Source: Amborella trichopoda
Taxonomy: Eukaryota > Streptophyta > Magnoliopsida > Amborellales > Amborellaceae
NCBI RefSeq assembly: GCF_000471905.2
Contig: NW_006498608.1
Span: 3,023,405 to 3,087,404, forward strand
Direction of reading: 5' to 3'
Length of the DNA: 64,000 bases
The notes below the pieces were generated by a model. That model worked only from the letters and a program-made list of their open reading frames with translations, was not told the DNA's origin and did no database searches. Shown piece by piece: positions 49,155-61,100 of this stretch. The translations under genes were made by a program, and so were the position numbers. How positions within the stretch are numbered: the stretch's first letter is position 1; every line of letters begins with the position of its first letter.

Positions 49155-49280
49155 AGCCCATATAATAGGGTTATGGGACTTCATAAAGTATGTGGAAATG
49201 AGGGTATTCCCCTTGGTCACATATAACAGGGTCATGGGACTTCATAAAGTATGTGGAAATGAGGGCATCCCCCTTTGTCA
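49155..49280. repeat. 62-63-bp tandem duplication upstream of GLR-B
   Basis: ATGGGACTTCATAAAGTATG occurs twice, each followed by TGGAAATGAGGG. It starts about 30 bases upstream of the GLR-B ATG, so in the 5' untranslated region or promoter. Confidence 0.8.
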
Positions 49281-49414
49281 CGGCACCCCTTGTATTGGCT
49301 TTTGGTCAATGTTCTATGCAAGTAGTTGACAGACGACGGAGACTTAGAGCTCGTTTGGCTGGTAGGAAAACTTGCATCGTGAAACAAACTGCACAAGAAA
49401 CAAACAGTTACACA

Positions 49415-50720
49415 GTGTTTTAAAAAACGCCGAGTCGAACCGGACTCGGAAATCGTGAAAAGGGGACTGGATCGCCTAAAAAATCGGAAATCATCAAGTT
49501 CTAGAGAGAACCGGATGATTCTGTACAGTGAATCGCCGATTCACTGTACGGAATCGGCAAGTCCGAACAGTGAATCGGCGAGTCCGTACGGAATTTCTTT
49601 TTTTTTTTTGTTTTTTTTGTTTTTTGTTTTTTTTGTTTTTTATAATCCATGATAGATTTTTTTGTAATACTTGATCGATTTTTTTGTAATCCATGATCGA
49701 ATTGTTTTTGTTTTTTTGTAATCCATGATCGAATTTTTTGGTTTTTTGTAACCCATAATAGAATTTTTTGTAATCCACGATCGAAATGTTTGTTTTCTTT
49801 TCTTGTAATCCATGATCAATTTTTTTGTTTTTTTTTTTTTTGTAACCATGATAGAATTTTTTGTAATCCATGATCGAAATGTTTGTTTTTTTTTTGTAAT
49901 CCATGATTGAATTTTTTGTTTTTTGCTTTTTTTGTAACCCATGATAGAGTTTTTTGTAATCCATGTTTGAATTTTTTGTAATCCATGATCGAACTTGTTT
50001 TTTCTTTTTTGTAATCCTACGTATTGTAATTTTTTGTTTTTTTGTTTGTTTTTTTTGTTTGTTTTTTTTGTTGTTTTTTTTGTAATCCATGATCGAATTT
50101 TATGAAATCCATGATCGAATTTTATGTAATCCATGATCGAATTTTATGTAATCCATGATCGAATTTTATGTAATCCATGATTGAATTTTTTGAAAATTTG
50201 TGATTTTTTTTTTAATCCATGATCGAATTTTTTTTTGTAATCCATGATAGAATTTTTTGAACATTTGTGATTTTTTTTTTAATCCATGATCGATTTTTTT
50301 GAAAATTTGTTATTTTTTTTTTTAATCCATATTATTCAAAGAGAAAATGAGAGAGATGATGATTCTGAGACCACCCTATCCCAGCCATATTATTCACATA
50401 TCGAGTCCCAACAGCAACAGTGTAGGGATGAGCAGGAAATACTGTAAATTAAATGCTGAATGGCGGTTCATGCAGGGAAAGAACATATCAATATTCGCAT
50501 ATTCATTCAAAAACATGAAAATTCTTAATGAAGTACCCTCGTTTTTTATTGAATTCCTAAAAAACAATATTTATAATGAATTTTAATAATTTTTTTGAAT
50601 TTTTTTTAAGCTTTATTCTGACCGATTCACCCGATTCCCGATCCGGATCGTCGATTCGCCGATCCGGATCGGTTTTTTGGAAGCCCGATCCGAGTCACCG
50701 ATCCGTTTTTTAAACCATTG
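49415..50720. mobile_element. hAT-like non-autonomous element, copy 2
   Basis: Flanked by GTTACACA at 49407-49414 and 50721-50728, an 8-bp target duplication. Same ends as copy 1 (GTGTTTTAAAAAACGCCGAG and CGTTTTTTAAACCATTG). The internal T-rich array is longer (49600-50330), while a stretch of about 300 bases present in copy 1 (about 33195-33500) is absent. No transposase is recognised. Confidence 0.75.
49600..50330 (+). repeat. Tandem array of TTTTTTGTAATCCATGATCGA-type units (copy 2)
   Basis: Same unit as in copy 1 (GTAATCCATGATCGAATTT), about 730 bases, including a run of four units near 50083-50180 spaced by 22-23 bases. The two arrays differ in unit number and T-run length. Confidence 0.85.
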
Positions 50721-50999
50721 GTTACACATATTTGGTTCATGTGTGAAGTCGATGAAAACCTTTTCATAGGAAATAGTTTTACCACCACAAGGAGCAAATA
50801 GTGTGAAAAGGATTCCCCACCCCACTAGATGGGGAGTAAGTTCTTGACGATCCATTACTCGTCATGCAGACTCGAAAAAATATTGCATTCAAGTTTATAA
50901 CAAGGGGTTGAAACCACGAAAAAAAATAAAAATAAAATAAAAAAGAAAGAAAAATATTTTTCTCTCTTTCCATCACCCATTTCTCTCTCTCTCTATTTT

Positions 51000-53390
51000 T
51001 TTTTTTTGAACATTAACACAAACTTTCTATTAACTCAAAATAGTATTACACGATACAAAAGATACATGAAGCAAAACAAGAGGAACCATTAGGAAAAATT
51101 AATAACCAAAGAAGGGAAGTTAGCTTCTCCTTTGGCCTAGGCGTCTGCCTCCTCATTCGCCTAACGAAAGTAATGTTGCAAGATAGCATTGAAACAAAAA
51201 AGGATGTTCCTAATCTCATCAAACAAAATTCTAATACTCCATCGAACATTGAACTCTCCACTACTTCAAGCTATGACATTTGTTGAGTCTCATTCAATAA
51301 TCTTCTGCCCTTCCTAACGTGAAAGGAGTTTCAATATCCCCAAGAGACCTCTATCCTTTGTTTCATTTGCGGTAGCAATACTATAAGGACCTGGTTATGA
51401 GCATAAAACATAGCCCAAATGATTTCTAATCAGCCCACCATAGCTTTTTACTCCTAAATTCCCAAAGTTACTACCATTAAAATTCAATTTAATTGAGCAT
51501 AATGGAGGAGGAGACCAAACAACAACTCTTTGGCCAGATCTCATGTTACCTAAAGTTACCACTGTTAAGGGGTTATTAAGGACGAGACTCCTTCATGTAG
51601 AGCTACTATTTTTGTGAGAGGAGAACCAACCTGCTGCCAAGGCTAGAATATTAGATTTTAGCATAACAAAATCTCTAATAACTCCTTCAAACACTCTTCG
51701 ATTTCTCTCCATCTACAAACCCCATAGGACACTTGCCCACAAAGAACGCCATAATATATTGGCCACCTTTGGAATACCAGAGGATAACCATTGAGTGATG
51801 AGTAACCTGCAATGTTATGGAATTGGATTGGATAAATTAAAGTATTGGTGAACACAATTCCAAATATCAGAAATAAAAGGGCTGAAGAGGAATAAATGTT
51901 GGGCCGTTTCATTGCTAGCTTTGCACAACATGCAGACATTGGTTAAAATGAGACCCCCGTTTCTTAAGTTACCCACAGTGGCTAGCTTGTCTTGACATAA
52001 GATCTAAAAAGACAACTATACTTTAAGCAGGACATGAAGTTTATTTGGGAAAGTCCTAAATCCAGTTGTCTATATCAATCACAGAAGATAATGGCATAAG
52101 CTGACTTAATCGAAAAAGTTCCTAAAGTAGTAAGGTCCCAGATCACATCATCTTGTACATTAGGGAAAGCTGGACATTATTTAACATGTCCAACAAGGTT
52201 TGATACTCAAGGATAAAAAGTATTAGTTATTCTCATGTACTTGTAATGAATTGACCAAACAATGTTAATATGAGCATCCCCACTAGTATCCCTCACCGTA
52301 GCTAGTGGGTTTGAAACTTTAGAAAATACTTTTGGGAAATGGTATCTAAGAGGGTAGTCACTAAACCATTTATCATACTAGAAAAGTGTAGATTCCCCAT
52401 TACCCACTACTTTCTGGAAGTAGCAAAGATAAATAGGTCTCTCAAAATCTATCCCCCTCAAAATATGGGAAAGATTGACCTTATGTTTTGGGGGCTTTAT
52501 AATATCATATTGTTGGTCTATTCCATATTTTCTCTTAGAACTTGTTACCCAAAATGAGCCTTGTTGCGTACGAACTCTCCACAACCATTTTATAAGTAAA
52601 GTAGAGTTCTTGCTTTTCAATCTACGAGTCCCCAAACTGCCTTCTTTTATAGGTGCGCACACCTTAGCCTAACTAATCAAATGAAATTTTTTTTCTTTTT
52701 TTCATCATCTCCCCACAAAAAATTCCTCATAAGTCTCTCAATAATACTAACAATCTGTGTAGCTGTTCTAAATAAAGGTATATAGTAGACTTGAAGGTTG
52801 GTAGAGTAGATTTAATAATTGTATATCGACATCCAAAATACAAAATCGTTGCCTTCTATAAATCCAATTTTTTATTAAATCTCTCTATCACTGAATCCCA
52901 AATATACTTTGAGGGCCTCGAATCAACCAAAAGTATACCCAAGCATTTGCAAGACATCTTCTCAACATCACATCTTAACACACCAGCCATCCTTGATACT
53001 ATATTTTGAGGACATCCAATGCCGATCAACTTGGTTTTAGAGAGATTAACTTTCAGCCATGTTTCCATTTAAACGCTCTTTAAAAAGAAATGTCCACAAT
53101 CCACTGATTTCCATTACATTTGGATCACAAAAATTATGTGAAACAGTCGGATCATTGTTCCCAACTTCAATACCTAAAATAAGACCATGTGAGGATACAC
53201 CTCTTCCATAATACTGAAACTTTCCGCCACCAATTTGTATAAAAAAGGTGATAGTGGATCCCTTTGTCTGAAACCTCAAAGCTCCCAAAGAAACCAGTTG
53301 CTTTACCATTCATGAGAATTGAGAAATGAGAAGATGATAGACCTCCCTCAGTCCAGATCTCTTTCTCTCTCTTTCTTTCGGCCGTCATAT
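51000..53390 (-). pseudogene. LINE fragment: reverse transcriptase end, zinc-binding region and RNase H
   Basis: In transcript order: 53390-53170 SSSHFSILMNGKATGFFGSF; 53070-52856 WLKVNLSKTKLIGIGC and KCLGILLVDSRPSKYIWDSV; 52662-52378 APIKEGSLGTRRLKSKNS and WLWRVRTQQGSFW; 51939-51658 SACCAKLAMKRPN (zf-RVT-like); 51261-51046 RRMRRQTPRPKEK-like RNase H end. The order is that of a plant L1 element. The frame is broken throughout. Confidence 0.75.
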
Positions 53391-53399
53391 CTCTCTTTT

Positions 53400-54600
53400 C
53401 TGAAGCTAGTTTCTAGAGGGAGAGGGTTTTTAAAGAGAAAAGGAGAAATTGGATTTATAGAGAGAGAATGGGTTTCTAGAGAGAGAAAGAGAGATTGATT
53501 TTCTAGAGAGATGATGGACTTTTAGAGAGAAAGAAATATTGATTTCTAGAGAGCGTGGGTTTTAAAAAGAGAAAAGTGATTGGGTTTTAGAGAGAATGAG
53601 TTTCTAGAGAGAGAAAAGATAGATTTGGTTGCTAGAGAGAAAGGATTTCTAAAGAGAGGAAGAGAGATCGGGTTTCTAAAGAGAGAAAATGGAATTTTAG
53701 AGATAGAAAGAGAGATTGGGTTTCTAGAGAAAAAATGGGTTTTTAGAGAGAAAAAGAGAGATTGGGTTTCTAGAAAAAAATGGGTTTTTTTAGAGAGAGA
53801 GATTGGGTTTTTAGAGAGAGAAAGTGAGTTTTTACAAAAGAAGAGAGATTGTGTTTTTAGATAAAGAAAATGGGTTTTTAGAGAGAGAAAGAGAGAGGTA
53901 TTAGAGAGAAATTGTGTTTTAGAGAGATGAAGACAAATATATTTTAGAGGGAGAAAATGATTTTTAGAGAGAGATTGAGTTTTTATAGATAATGGTTTTT
54001 TAGAGAGAAAATAGATATTTGATTTCTAGATAGAGAAAATATGTTTTTAGAAAGAGAAAGCGAGATTGGGTTTTTAAAGAGAAAGAGATAATGAGTTTCT
54101 AGATAGAGAATGGGTTTTAGAGGGAGAAAGAGAGATTGGATTTCTAGAGAGAGAAAATAAGTTTTTAGAGAGAGAAAGAGATATTGGGTTTATAGAGAGA
54201 ATAGGTTTTTAGATAGAAATAGATAGATTGGATTTTTAAAGAGAAAGAAATATTAAGTTTTTAGAGCGAGAAAGAAAGATTGAGTTTCCAGAGAGAGAAT
54301 GAGTTTTAAAGAGAGAAATAAAGATTGAGTTTCTTGAGAGAAAAAATGAGTGGTTTTAAGAGAGAAGAAAGATTGGGTTTCTAGAAAGAAAATGAGTTTT
54401 TAGAGAGAGAAAGAGAGATTGGGTTTCTAGATAGAGGAAATAGGTTTTTAGAGAGAGAAAGAGAGATTGGGTTTCTAGAGAGAGAAAGTATTTTAGAGAG
54501 AGAAAGAGAGGTTGGAACTTAGAGAGAGAGAGAGAGATTTGGTTTCTAAAAAGATAAAATTGTTTTTTAGAGTGAGAAAGAAAGAGTAGGAGATAGTTTA
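53400..54600 (+). repeat. Purine-rich minisatellite, 1.2 kb
   Basis: Degenerate units of about 40-50 bases built from GAGAGATTGGGTTTCTAGAG and GAGAAAATGGGTTTTTAGAG. The frames reading through it are by-products. Confidence 0.9.
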
Positions 54601-54724
54601 CCAATGGGTTACCAAACATAAAAAACTAAGTACACATGATTTCCATAAATGTTGAACCAAACATGGGAAAAAACAAGATTGGAAGGGAATTGTTTCACAT
54701 ATGCAAACTGTTACGCACGAACCA

Positions 54725-54970
54725 AACGAGCAATCATGATTCGTATGTTGATTCCATCCTCGCATTGCTATTGGCTGAGGGCCAATTTGTCTATTTCCGA
54801 GCAGTCATGATTCGTATGTTGATTCCATGCTCGCATTGCTATTGGCTGAGGGCCAATTTGTCTGTTTCGTGTTTTGTATGTTGATTCCATTCTATTGGCT
54901 GAGGGCCAATCTCGTGTTTCGTATGTTGATTCCATTATGTTGGCTGAGGGCCAATTTGTCTGTTTCGTAT
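54725..54970 (+). repeat. Minisatellite with TATTGGCTGAGGGCCAATTT
   Basis: Four or five units of about 45-72 bases: CATGATTCGTATGTTGATTC, CATGCTCGCATTGC, TTGGCTGAGGGCCAATTTGT. The core TTGGCTGAGGGCCAA is itself palindromic. Confidence 0.85.
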
Positions 54971-54999
54971 TTTTTGACGAACCAATATCTGTTTTTTCA

Positions 55000-55395
55000 A
55001 TATATTAGGGAGTTACATTTTGAAGGCGTTAATTGGGGGTACAGCGGTAGGAATGGATATCATGATGTGGTTTCAATACATTAGGAAGTTACATTTTGAA
55101 AGTGTTAATTGGGTGGTGCGTAGGAATGGATATCATGATGTGGTATCTGGATGTGGATATCATGATGTGGTACCTGGATGGGGGGATTCTACCACCACAA
55201 TCCCTGCCCTTTTCAATATATTAGGTGTCAGTAGATGTGGATATCATGATGTGGTATCTGGATGTGGGGATGCTACCACCACGATCCCTGCCCTTTTCAA
55301 TAGATTAGATGTCAGCAGTAGGAATGGATACCACGATGTGGTAACTGGATGTGAGGATGCTACCACCACAATCCCAGCCCCTTTTCTAAACTAAA
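55000..55395 (+). repeat. Minisatellite with GGATATCATGATGTGGT
   Basis: Six or more units of 20-76 bases with GGATATCATGATGTGGTATC, GGATGCTACCACCACAATCC and GCCCTTTTCAAT. The 124-codon frame through it is a by-product. Confidence 0.85.
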
Positions 55396-56656
55396 GTTGT
55401 TAGTAAGTGGGGATTTAGGCCCCACCCTTTGGTGGAAATGGAGTCAGAGACCTCACTATGAGACTCTGCAATATAAAAGTAATTTTCATAATAATAAGTT
55501 ATTGGTTGTTTTGCCGTACATGAGATCAACTTATAGGCAGTTTTATATATAAATTTATAAAGTATTTTTCTTTAGTCCATTTTAATTTACTGAAAAGTAC
55601 ATGTCTTTGGCCTTAAATAACAAAGAATAGCTATAAAATAATGAAAGAGTTAAATAATCGAATAAACTTAAAGATTGGATAGTTGAACGCACAAGTTACG
55701 TCCATGTAGATGCACAAAGGAATTTTCCTTCAATCAACAAACTTGCGTGTTTGAACTTTTGAACTTGGGACCTCGGTTAGTCAAACCATGATCTTTTAAA
55801 AATATGTTCATCCAAACCAAATTTCTTGCCCATTTCACAAAGGACCGTTCCAATGGTTGAGTTGACAAGGCCTGGCTAAGAATTAGTCTCATTATTTTTT
55901 TTAATTTTTTAAAATAAGATATTTATCTAAATTTTTGGGTGGAAGATGTATTTTTATAAATGTAACTAAGTAAATATAATTAAAATTATTTTAAATAAAA
56001 AATAACCAAGATACCCTTAAATTTATTTTGATCAATATTTCATATTGATTTCTTTTCATTATTTTTATTTAATTCTACTTATAAAAATGAAGCTATTGCC
56101 CAATTTTCATATTATTTTTAAATAAAAGATAATAAAAAAAAATCAAATTTGGCTGTTGAATGAGGCTGGTTCAATCTGAGTCGGTCCACCTTCCCCATTT
56201 CATTGACAAGCAAATCTTTTAAGATACATACCAGGTCTATTCATATCTTTTGGAAAGTGATAATCTTCAAGACTAACCCAAAGAAATAGACTGAACGTTT
56301 TGAAAGTATTCACCGAGAGGTCTTTGACTCTTTGTGAATTATGGTCCTACAAGTGGACTAAAAAACACGATTGCTTGACAAAACGTCCCCCAAATGAGCT
56401 TTTATATGAGGGAGTGTCGTATTTGTGGGGGCATACTGCACAACAACTCCGTCGGGCATAAGAATAACTCAAAGCTTTTCTTTTTTTTATTTGAAATTTT
56501 GGGATCTAGGTATCATTAAATATTTATTTTTAAGGGAAAAAAGTTTGGATTTAATTTCTTGAATACCTGGATCTTGCCCTTCAAAATTTGGATTGTTCTC
56601 ATTGAATCTTGTGAATTAAATTTTTTAAGACATATATATATATATATATATATAAA
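55396..56656. other. Intergenic DNA, no gene seen
   Basis: AT-rich without recognised elements up to the MITE at 56657. Confidence 0.4.
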
Positions 56657-57032
56657 TAAGGTCGCAACTTTAAAATGTAGAATTATATATGCACCTCAAA
56701 AATCTATTGAAAAGGCTGTTTGAATATTGAAAAACCCTCTATTTGATCATCTCGACACCGAGATGTATGAATATATAAAAAAAAGTTTCTGAGTATAAAA
56801 AATGATGCATCTTGAAACACATTATCTAGACCGTCCATTTTGAAGATTTTCATATGTTTATAGATCTCCTTGATTTTAACTATTTTTGGATTTTAAGCTT
56901 TTCTTACTATATATGAAAATAGATTTTAAAATAATCCTAAGAATTTTTTGCAACAAAATTATATGTTATGATAAAATTTGGAGGTGAACCTTAATTAGAT
57001 TGTTTAAGGTTGCAACCTTATAGGAACCGAAC
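56657..57032. mobile_element. MITE, GGTTGCAACC family, second copy
   Basis: Aligns along its length to 20649-21027 (GCACCTC, TGATCATCTCGACACCGAGATG, AGACCGTCCATTTT, AGGTTGCAACCTTATAGG). Both sides are (TA)n runs, so the target duplication cannot be read. Confidence 0.75.
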
Positions 57033-57055
57033 CCATATATATATATATATATATA

Positions 57056-57796
57056 ATTTATTTATTTATTTATATTAATTACTAGGTTAAATCTTGTCGC
57101 TTATAGATTTAATGTATCTTTGGCGTTTAGAAAAGTTTCATGGAGTGTGAGTTGCTTAACAATTAAGGGAGGTCCCAACTCTTTGACAAACTATTGACAC
57201 CCTTACCAACCATTATTGTTCTCTACTTAGAACATTGTTAGTTCGGTTTAAAGACCCAAGTTTAGAGAGGGTTTAGGGTTTAAGGTGTAAGGGTTTTAGG
57301 GTTTAGGGGTCAACAAGAAAGCTTGAAACCTTTTATGCTGAGATCAAAGGCTCACCTGAGTAACTCGCTTCGACCAAAGACCAAATTGCTTGGCCGAGAT
57401 TATTCCCAAAATACTGTTAGGGAATTTAGACTCCAATGGTAGTATACCACTAAGAACGAGGACATTGTGACCAGAGGGAAACGATACTTGCGATTTGGTG
57501 ACACTACGCTCAGACAAGTAAGCCCTAGGATAAGATTTTGAAGTTTTTTGAACCCTAGAAACTGCAGAGTTCAAGGGTTTTGGCTTTTCAGTGCTTAATA
57601 GATGGATTTATTCAGTCTTCGCCAACCACAGTCAACAAATGAGTGAGTTTAGGAGATGAAACAAAAAGAGGTCCTAGAACCAAACAGGGCGAATTCTCTC
57701 TTTCTTTCTCTCTCTCTATCTCATTGATGGGTTATTTATTTACAAGTGAACTTTCGTTTAACATGGACTTCAAAACAAAACAAAATTAATTTAAAA
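57056..57796. other. Intergenic DNA with telomere-like motifs
   Basis: 57268-57306 contains several TTTAGGG-type units (GGGTTTAGGGTTTAAGG, TTTTAGGGTTTAGGGG). The rest, with a 76-codon minus frame at 57574-57344, is not recognised. Confidence 0.45.
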
Positions 57797-58048
57797 TGCC
57801 CCCAAACCATGGTTTGGCATGGAATCAAGGAGCACCCTTAATATTTGCTTAATTCACATAAGCCAATCGTGAAAGTAGCTTATAGCAAGTATATAATACA
57901 TATTACATAAACAATATGGTTTTTGAACATGATCGGCATTGGCAAGAGGAGAATCATCCTCATACAAACAAAGGAAAGAGTGGTGATGCACAAATAAGCC
58001 ACTAACTAAAGTTTTATATTTCTGATTTTTACAAATAAACTTGTCAAT
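57797..58048 (-). repeat. Tandem duplicate of the GLR-C 3' end
   Basis: The text starting at 57797 (CCCCCAAACCATGGTTTGG) recurs at about 58049, and the sequences after each copy can be aligned: both run through a CATGATC/CGTGATC segment, a GAAGA-rich stretch with ATCATC, and an AAAGGAAAGAG/AAGAGAGAGG block. The downstream copy thus covers the 3' untranslated region and the last codons of GLR-C, diverged. On the minus strand it still encodes an EDDSPLANADH-like version of the GLR-C end. It is not expected to be translated. Confidence 0.65.
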
Positions 58049-58151
58049 GAAATGCCCCCAAACCATGGTTTGGAATGGAATAACCTATCCTTAGGCCAGC
58101 TTGAGAGATATAAGCCAAACCTGTATACCAAGTGTAAAATACATACTACAT

Positions 58152-61100
58152 CTACATTTCTTGAGCGTGATCCCTTAGGGGAAGAAATGTATCATCATCT
58201 TCCAAAGAAGAGAGAGGTGAAGGCATAGGAGCATCACCAACTGAGGCTGTGGTGCGAGGAGACAGAGTGGTGCCCTCATTGGAGAGAACATCCCCTAATG
58301 CACCGAGTCCTAAAGGGTCTTCTCTAGTACTCAAGACTCCATCTCTATTGAACTCAATTTCTCTCACACCAATCTCTCTTGTCTTGAAGTTATGAGGTAA
58401 AGGGTCCTTCTCATCAAAGAGTTTTGTTAGGGCAACTATCTTCTGCCATAGATTTGGGTCAGCTAGTGGAAATTCATTTAAAGCCCTATTTTGATTCTCA
58501 TTCCAAAGCCCAATGGCAAATATTATCAAGGCTCCAATGGCTGTTGCCCCCACAATGAGGAAGAGACCCCAAAAGCAGTCAAGGCTTAGTGCTTCAGAGG
58601 CATCAGCAGGAGATGAGCTTGATTGTGTTGTTTGCTTCCCAAACCACTTGTTCTCAATGGCCACCATCTTTTCTCCCTCAGTTATGTTCAGAACTGCACT
58701 GGAAATGTCAGATAGTAATGGGGAGTTTTTGGGGAGCACCTGTTCAAAGAGCAAGAATCTTATTTACTTATATTTAAAAACAAAAAATCAAAATCAGGGA
58801 GGCCCCATACAACTATGAAAAATTGATACATGTAGTATATACTTGAAAAGCTTTTCAGGCTGGGCCTAAGTTGGGCTAGTGCTAGCCCAGACCCAGACTT
58901 GGCCAGAATATATTCAGAACTATGGGGCCAGCATCAGGCCTGAGGCATAAACCCTGCCCCAACTTCCGACTAGCCTGAGAGCCAGCGGGCCCGATAATGA
59001 CTGTACTTCCATATCCACGTCGGAAATGGAAAGAAAATTCAAAGCTTCACAAATCTGTCATATCGACCACTGTGATCAATTATCTGAAAAAATATGTAGT
59101 ATTGAGCCTTAAAAAGCTCTACCTTCTACCCTTTTTGTTTGGACCTTTATTTCAATTCTACTGAGTTCATTAGACCTTTACTATTTTTGCAGCTACAAAT
59201 TCAAGGATTTGAGGTGAAAACAGATTTGGAGACGTTTAGAATATGTCTTGATTTGTAAAACCCAGGGTGGATGCATGAATCGGTGGGCTCAACAAAAACT
59301 TTTCTACATGTAAATATGCTAACCAGCTTCGGAACTTGGCCGATATTTCAGGTAAATGTAGCAATCTCTTAAGAAAAGAGCGTTTCAAGGAATCAAGATT
59401 AATGGCAGTCTAGTTGTTTTTAGAGAAATGAAGGTAAATCAGACAAAGAGAGAGAAAGAAATAGAGAGATATTACAAAGCCATAGCCTCCAGTTCTGTTA
59501 ATCGGCCCGGCGGTGGTGAACTTGTCAGGGTAGCAAGCGAGAAAAAGTTTAACGTTAGGGATCTCGAAAACAATTGCCGCCACTCCACCACGTGAGCTTC
59601 CATTTAACAAGGCTTCAGCAAAGCAGTCGATAGTTGCAAAAGGCCTCAGCTTTGACTCTGGGACGCCCCTCTTCATCAACAAGCCCTTCACAAAAGATCC
59701 ATGATTGTATCCTATGTAGTCCCCATTATTTATAAGAGTTTGAAGATCAGTTACAGTAGGTTGCAATTGTTCTACTGTGAAAATGGAGGCCAAGTTCGCT
59801 GTGTAACTGCTACTTAATATAAGCACGACAAATAGCCATAGGATGATCACTAATCGTGTCAAGTTGCTTGTTATCCTATCACCTGTAGAACATCTACTAA
59901 AAATCAGATTAAGAGTACATGATATGGATTCAATGTGTTGGCTGAGGTCACTTGGACTCGGCAAAGAGTTATGTTGTACGCCCATTTTTATTGGTTATGT
60001 AAAATAATGTGCCACCATTTGATGATTGTTACAACCAAAGGAAAGGCTATATTATATAGGGTATAGTTTGAATAGAGCCTAGGCTCTAAACAATCAAATT
60101 AGAGCCTACCCTCAAATAATGTTGAGAAATGTGGTTTAAGATACATAGATCTATGAAAATTTGAAAATATTGAAAAATGACAGTTCAAAAATGCATTACA
60201 AAATACACTATTTTTAAAACTTGAAATCCATTTTTTTCATGTCTATGCATCTTGATGTCGAAATGACCAATTTGATGATATTTGGGCATCAAAACAACTT
60301 CTTCTACTAAAAGTTTTGAGGTAGGCTCAAATTTGATTGTTTAGAGTCTCGGCTCTATATAAACTTTTCCCTATTATATATAACTACTTTTTTTGCATTT
60401 TTATTTTTATTTTTTAAACTAAGATGGGGCTCGAGGAAATTACTTTTTATTTTTTTAAAACTAGGGCTGGAGAGGCGAGTTACTCAGATGTGCCCGAGTA
60501 ATGCGGCTTGGCCAAGGGCTGAGTACCTTTTGCTGAGTCGATTTTCTTGTCCATGACATGGAAGAAAAGGGCATCTTGGTAATGAAAAAATGGACTAAAA
60601 CAGGAGGGGAATGCTAGCATTCAGTAAGCTAGCATTGAGATTAATATATGGAAACTTGGGGATGTTGTTAAAATCAAGGGAAGCCTTTCAAAAAAGATCA
60701 AAATTTTCTCAAATATCAAATAAAATTTTTCCACCATTTTATTTTATTTTTCCCAACAAACCCCACATGTTATTTCAAAGCTTTGGACCGAAACACCCTC
60801 TCACAAATTAAATAAACAATAGGAAACAATTATTTTTTTTAAAAAAAAGAGAAAAACTCAAACAATGGCAAGACTCTCTCTGCAAGATTGTGACTGCCTC
60901 TCAAATTATATGCCGTATTTAAGAAAGAGAAATGATCTTATAGGACCCTTCTCCACCCATGTGTGTAGGACCCCAAAAGATCACTATTAAATTTGACACG
61001 GATCTATAGAAAAGTCAAATCCTACATCCATGTGATATCTTTTCTAGGGATACGTGCTAATTTTAATGGTGATCATTTGGGGTCCTATACACATAAATGA

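Noticed and set aside
49494..50134. Lys/Trp-rich frames of 164-198 codons
   Set aside because: Produced by reading the GTAATCCATGATCGA array backwards; no start context or domain.
53580..53864. 94-codon Arg/Glu-rich frame
   Set aside because: Translation of the purine-rich minisatellite.
55020..55394. 124-codon frame with YHDVVSGC repeats
   Set aside because: Translation of a minisatellite; the repeat unit is not conserved as protein.
57344..57574. 76-codon minus-strand frame
   Set aside because: Resembles no family I know and has no neighbours; kept only as part of unclassified DNA.
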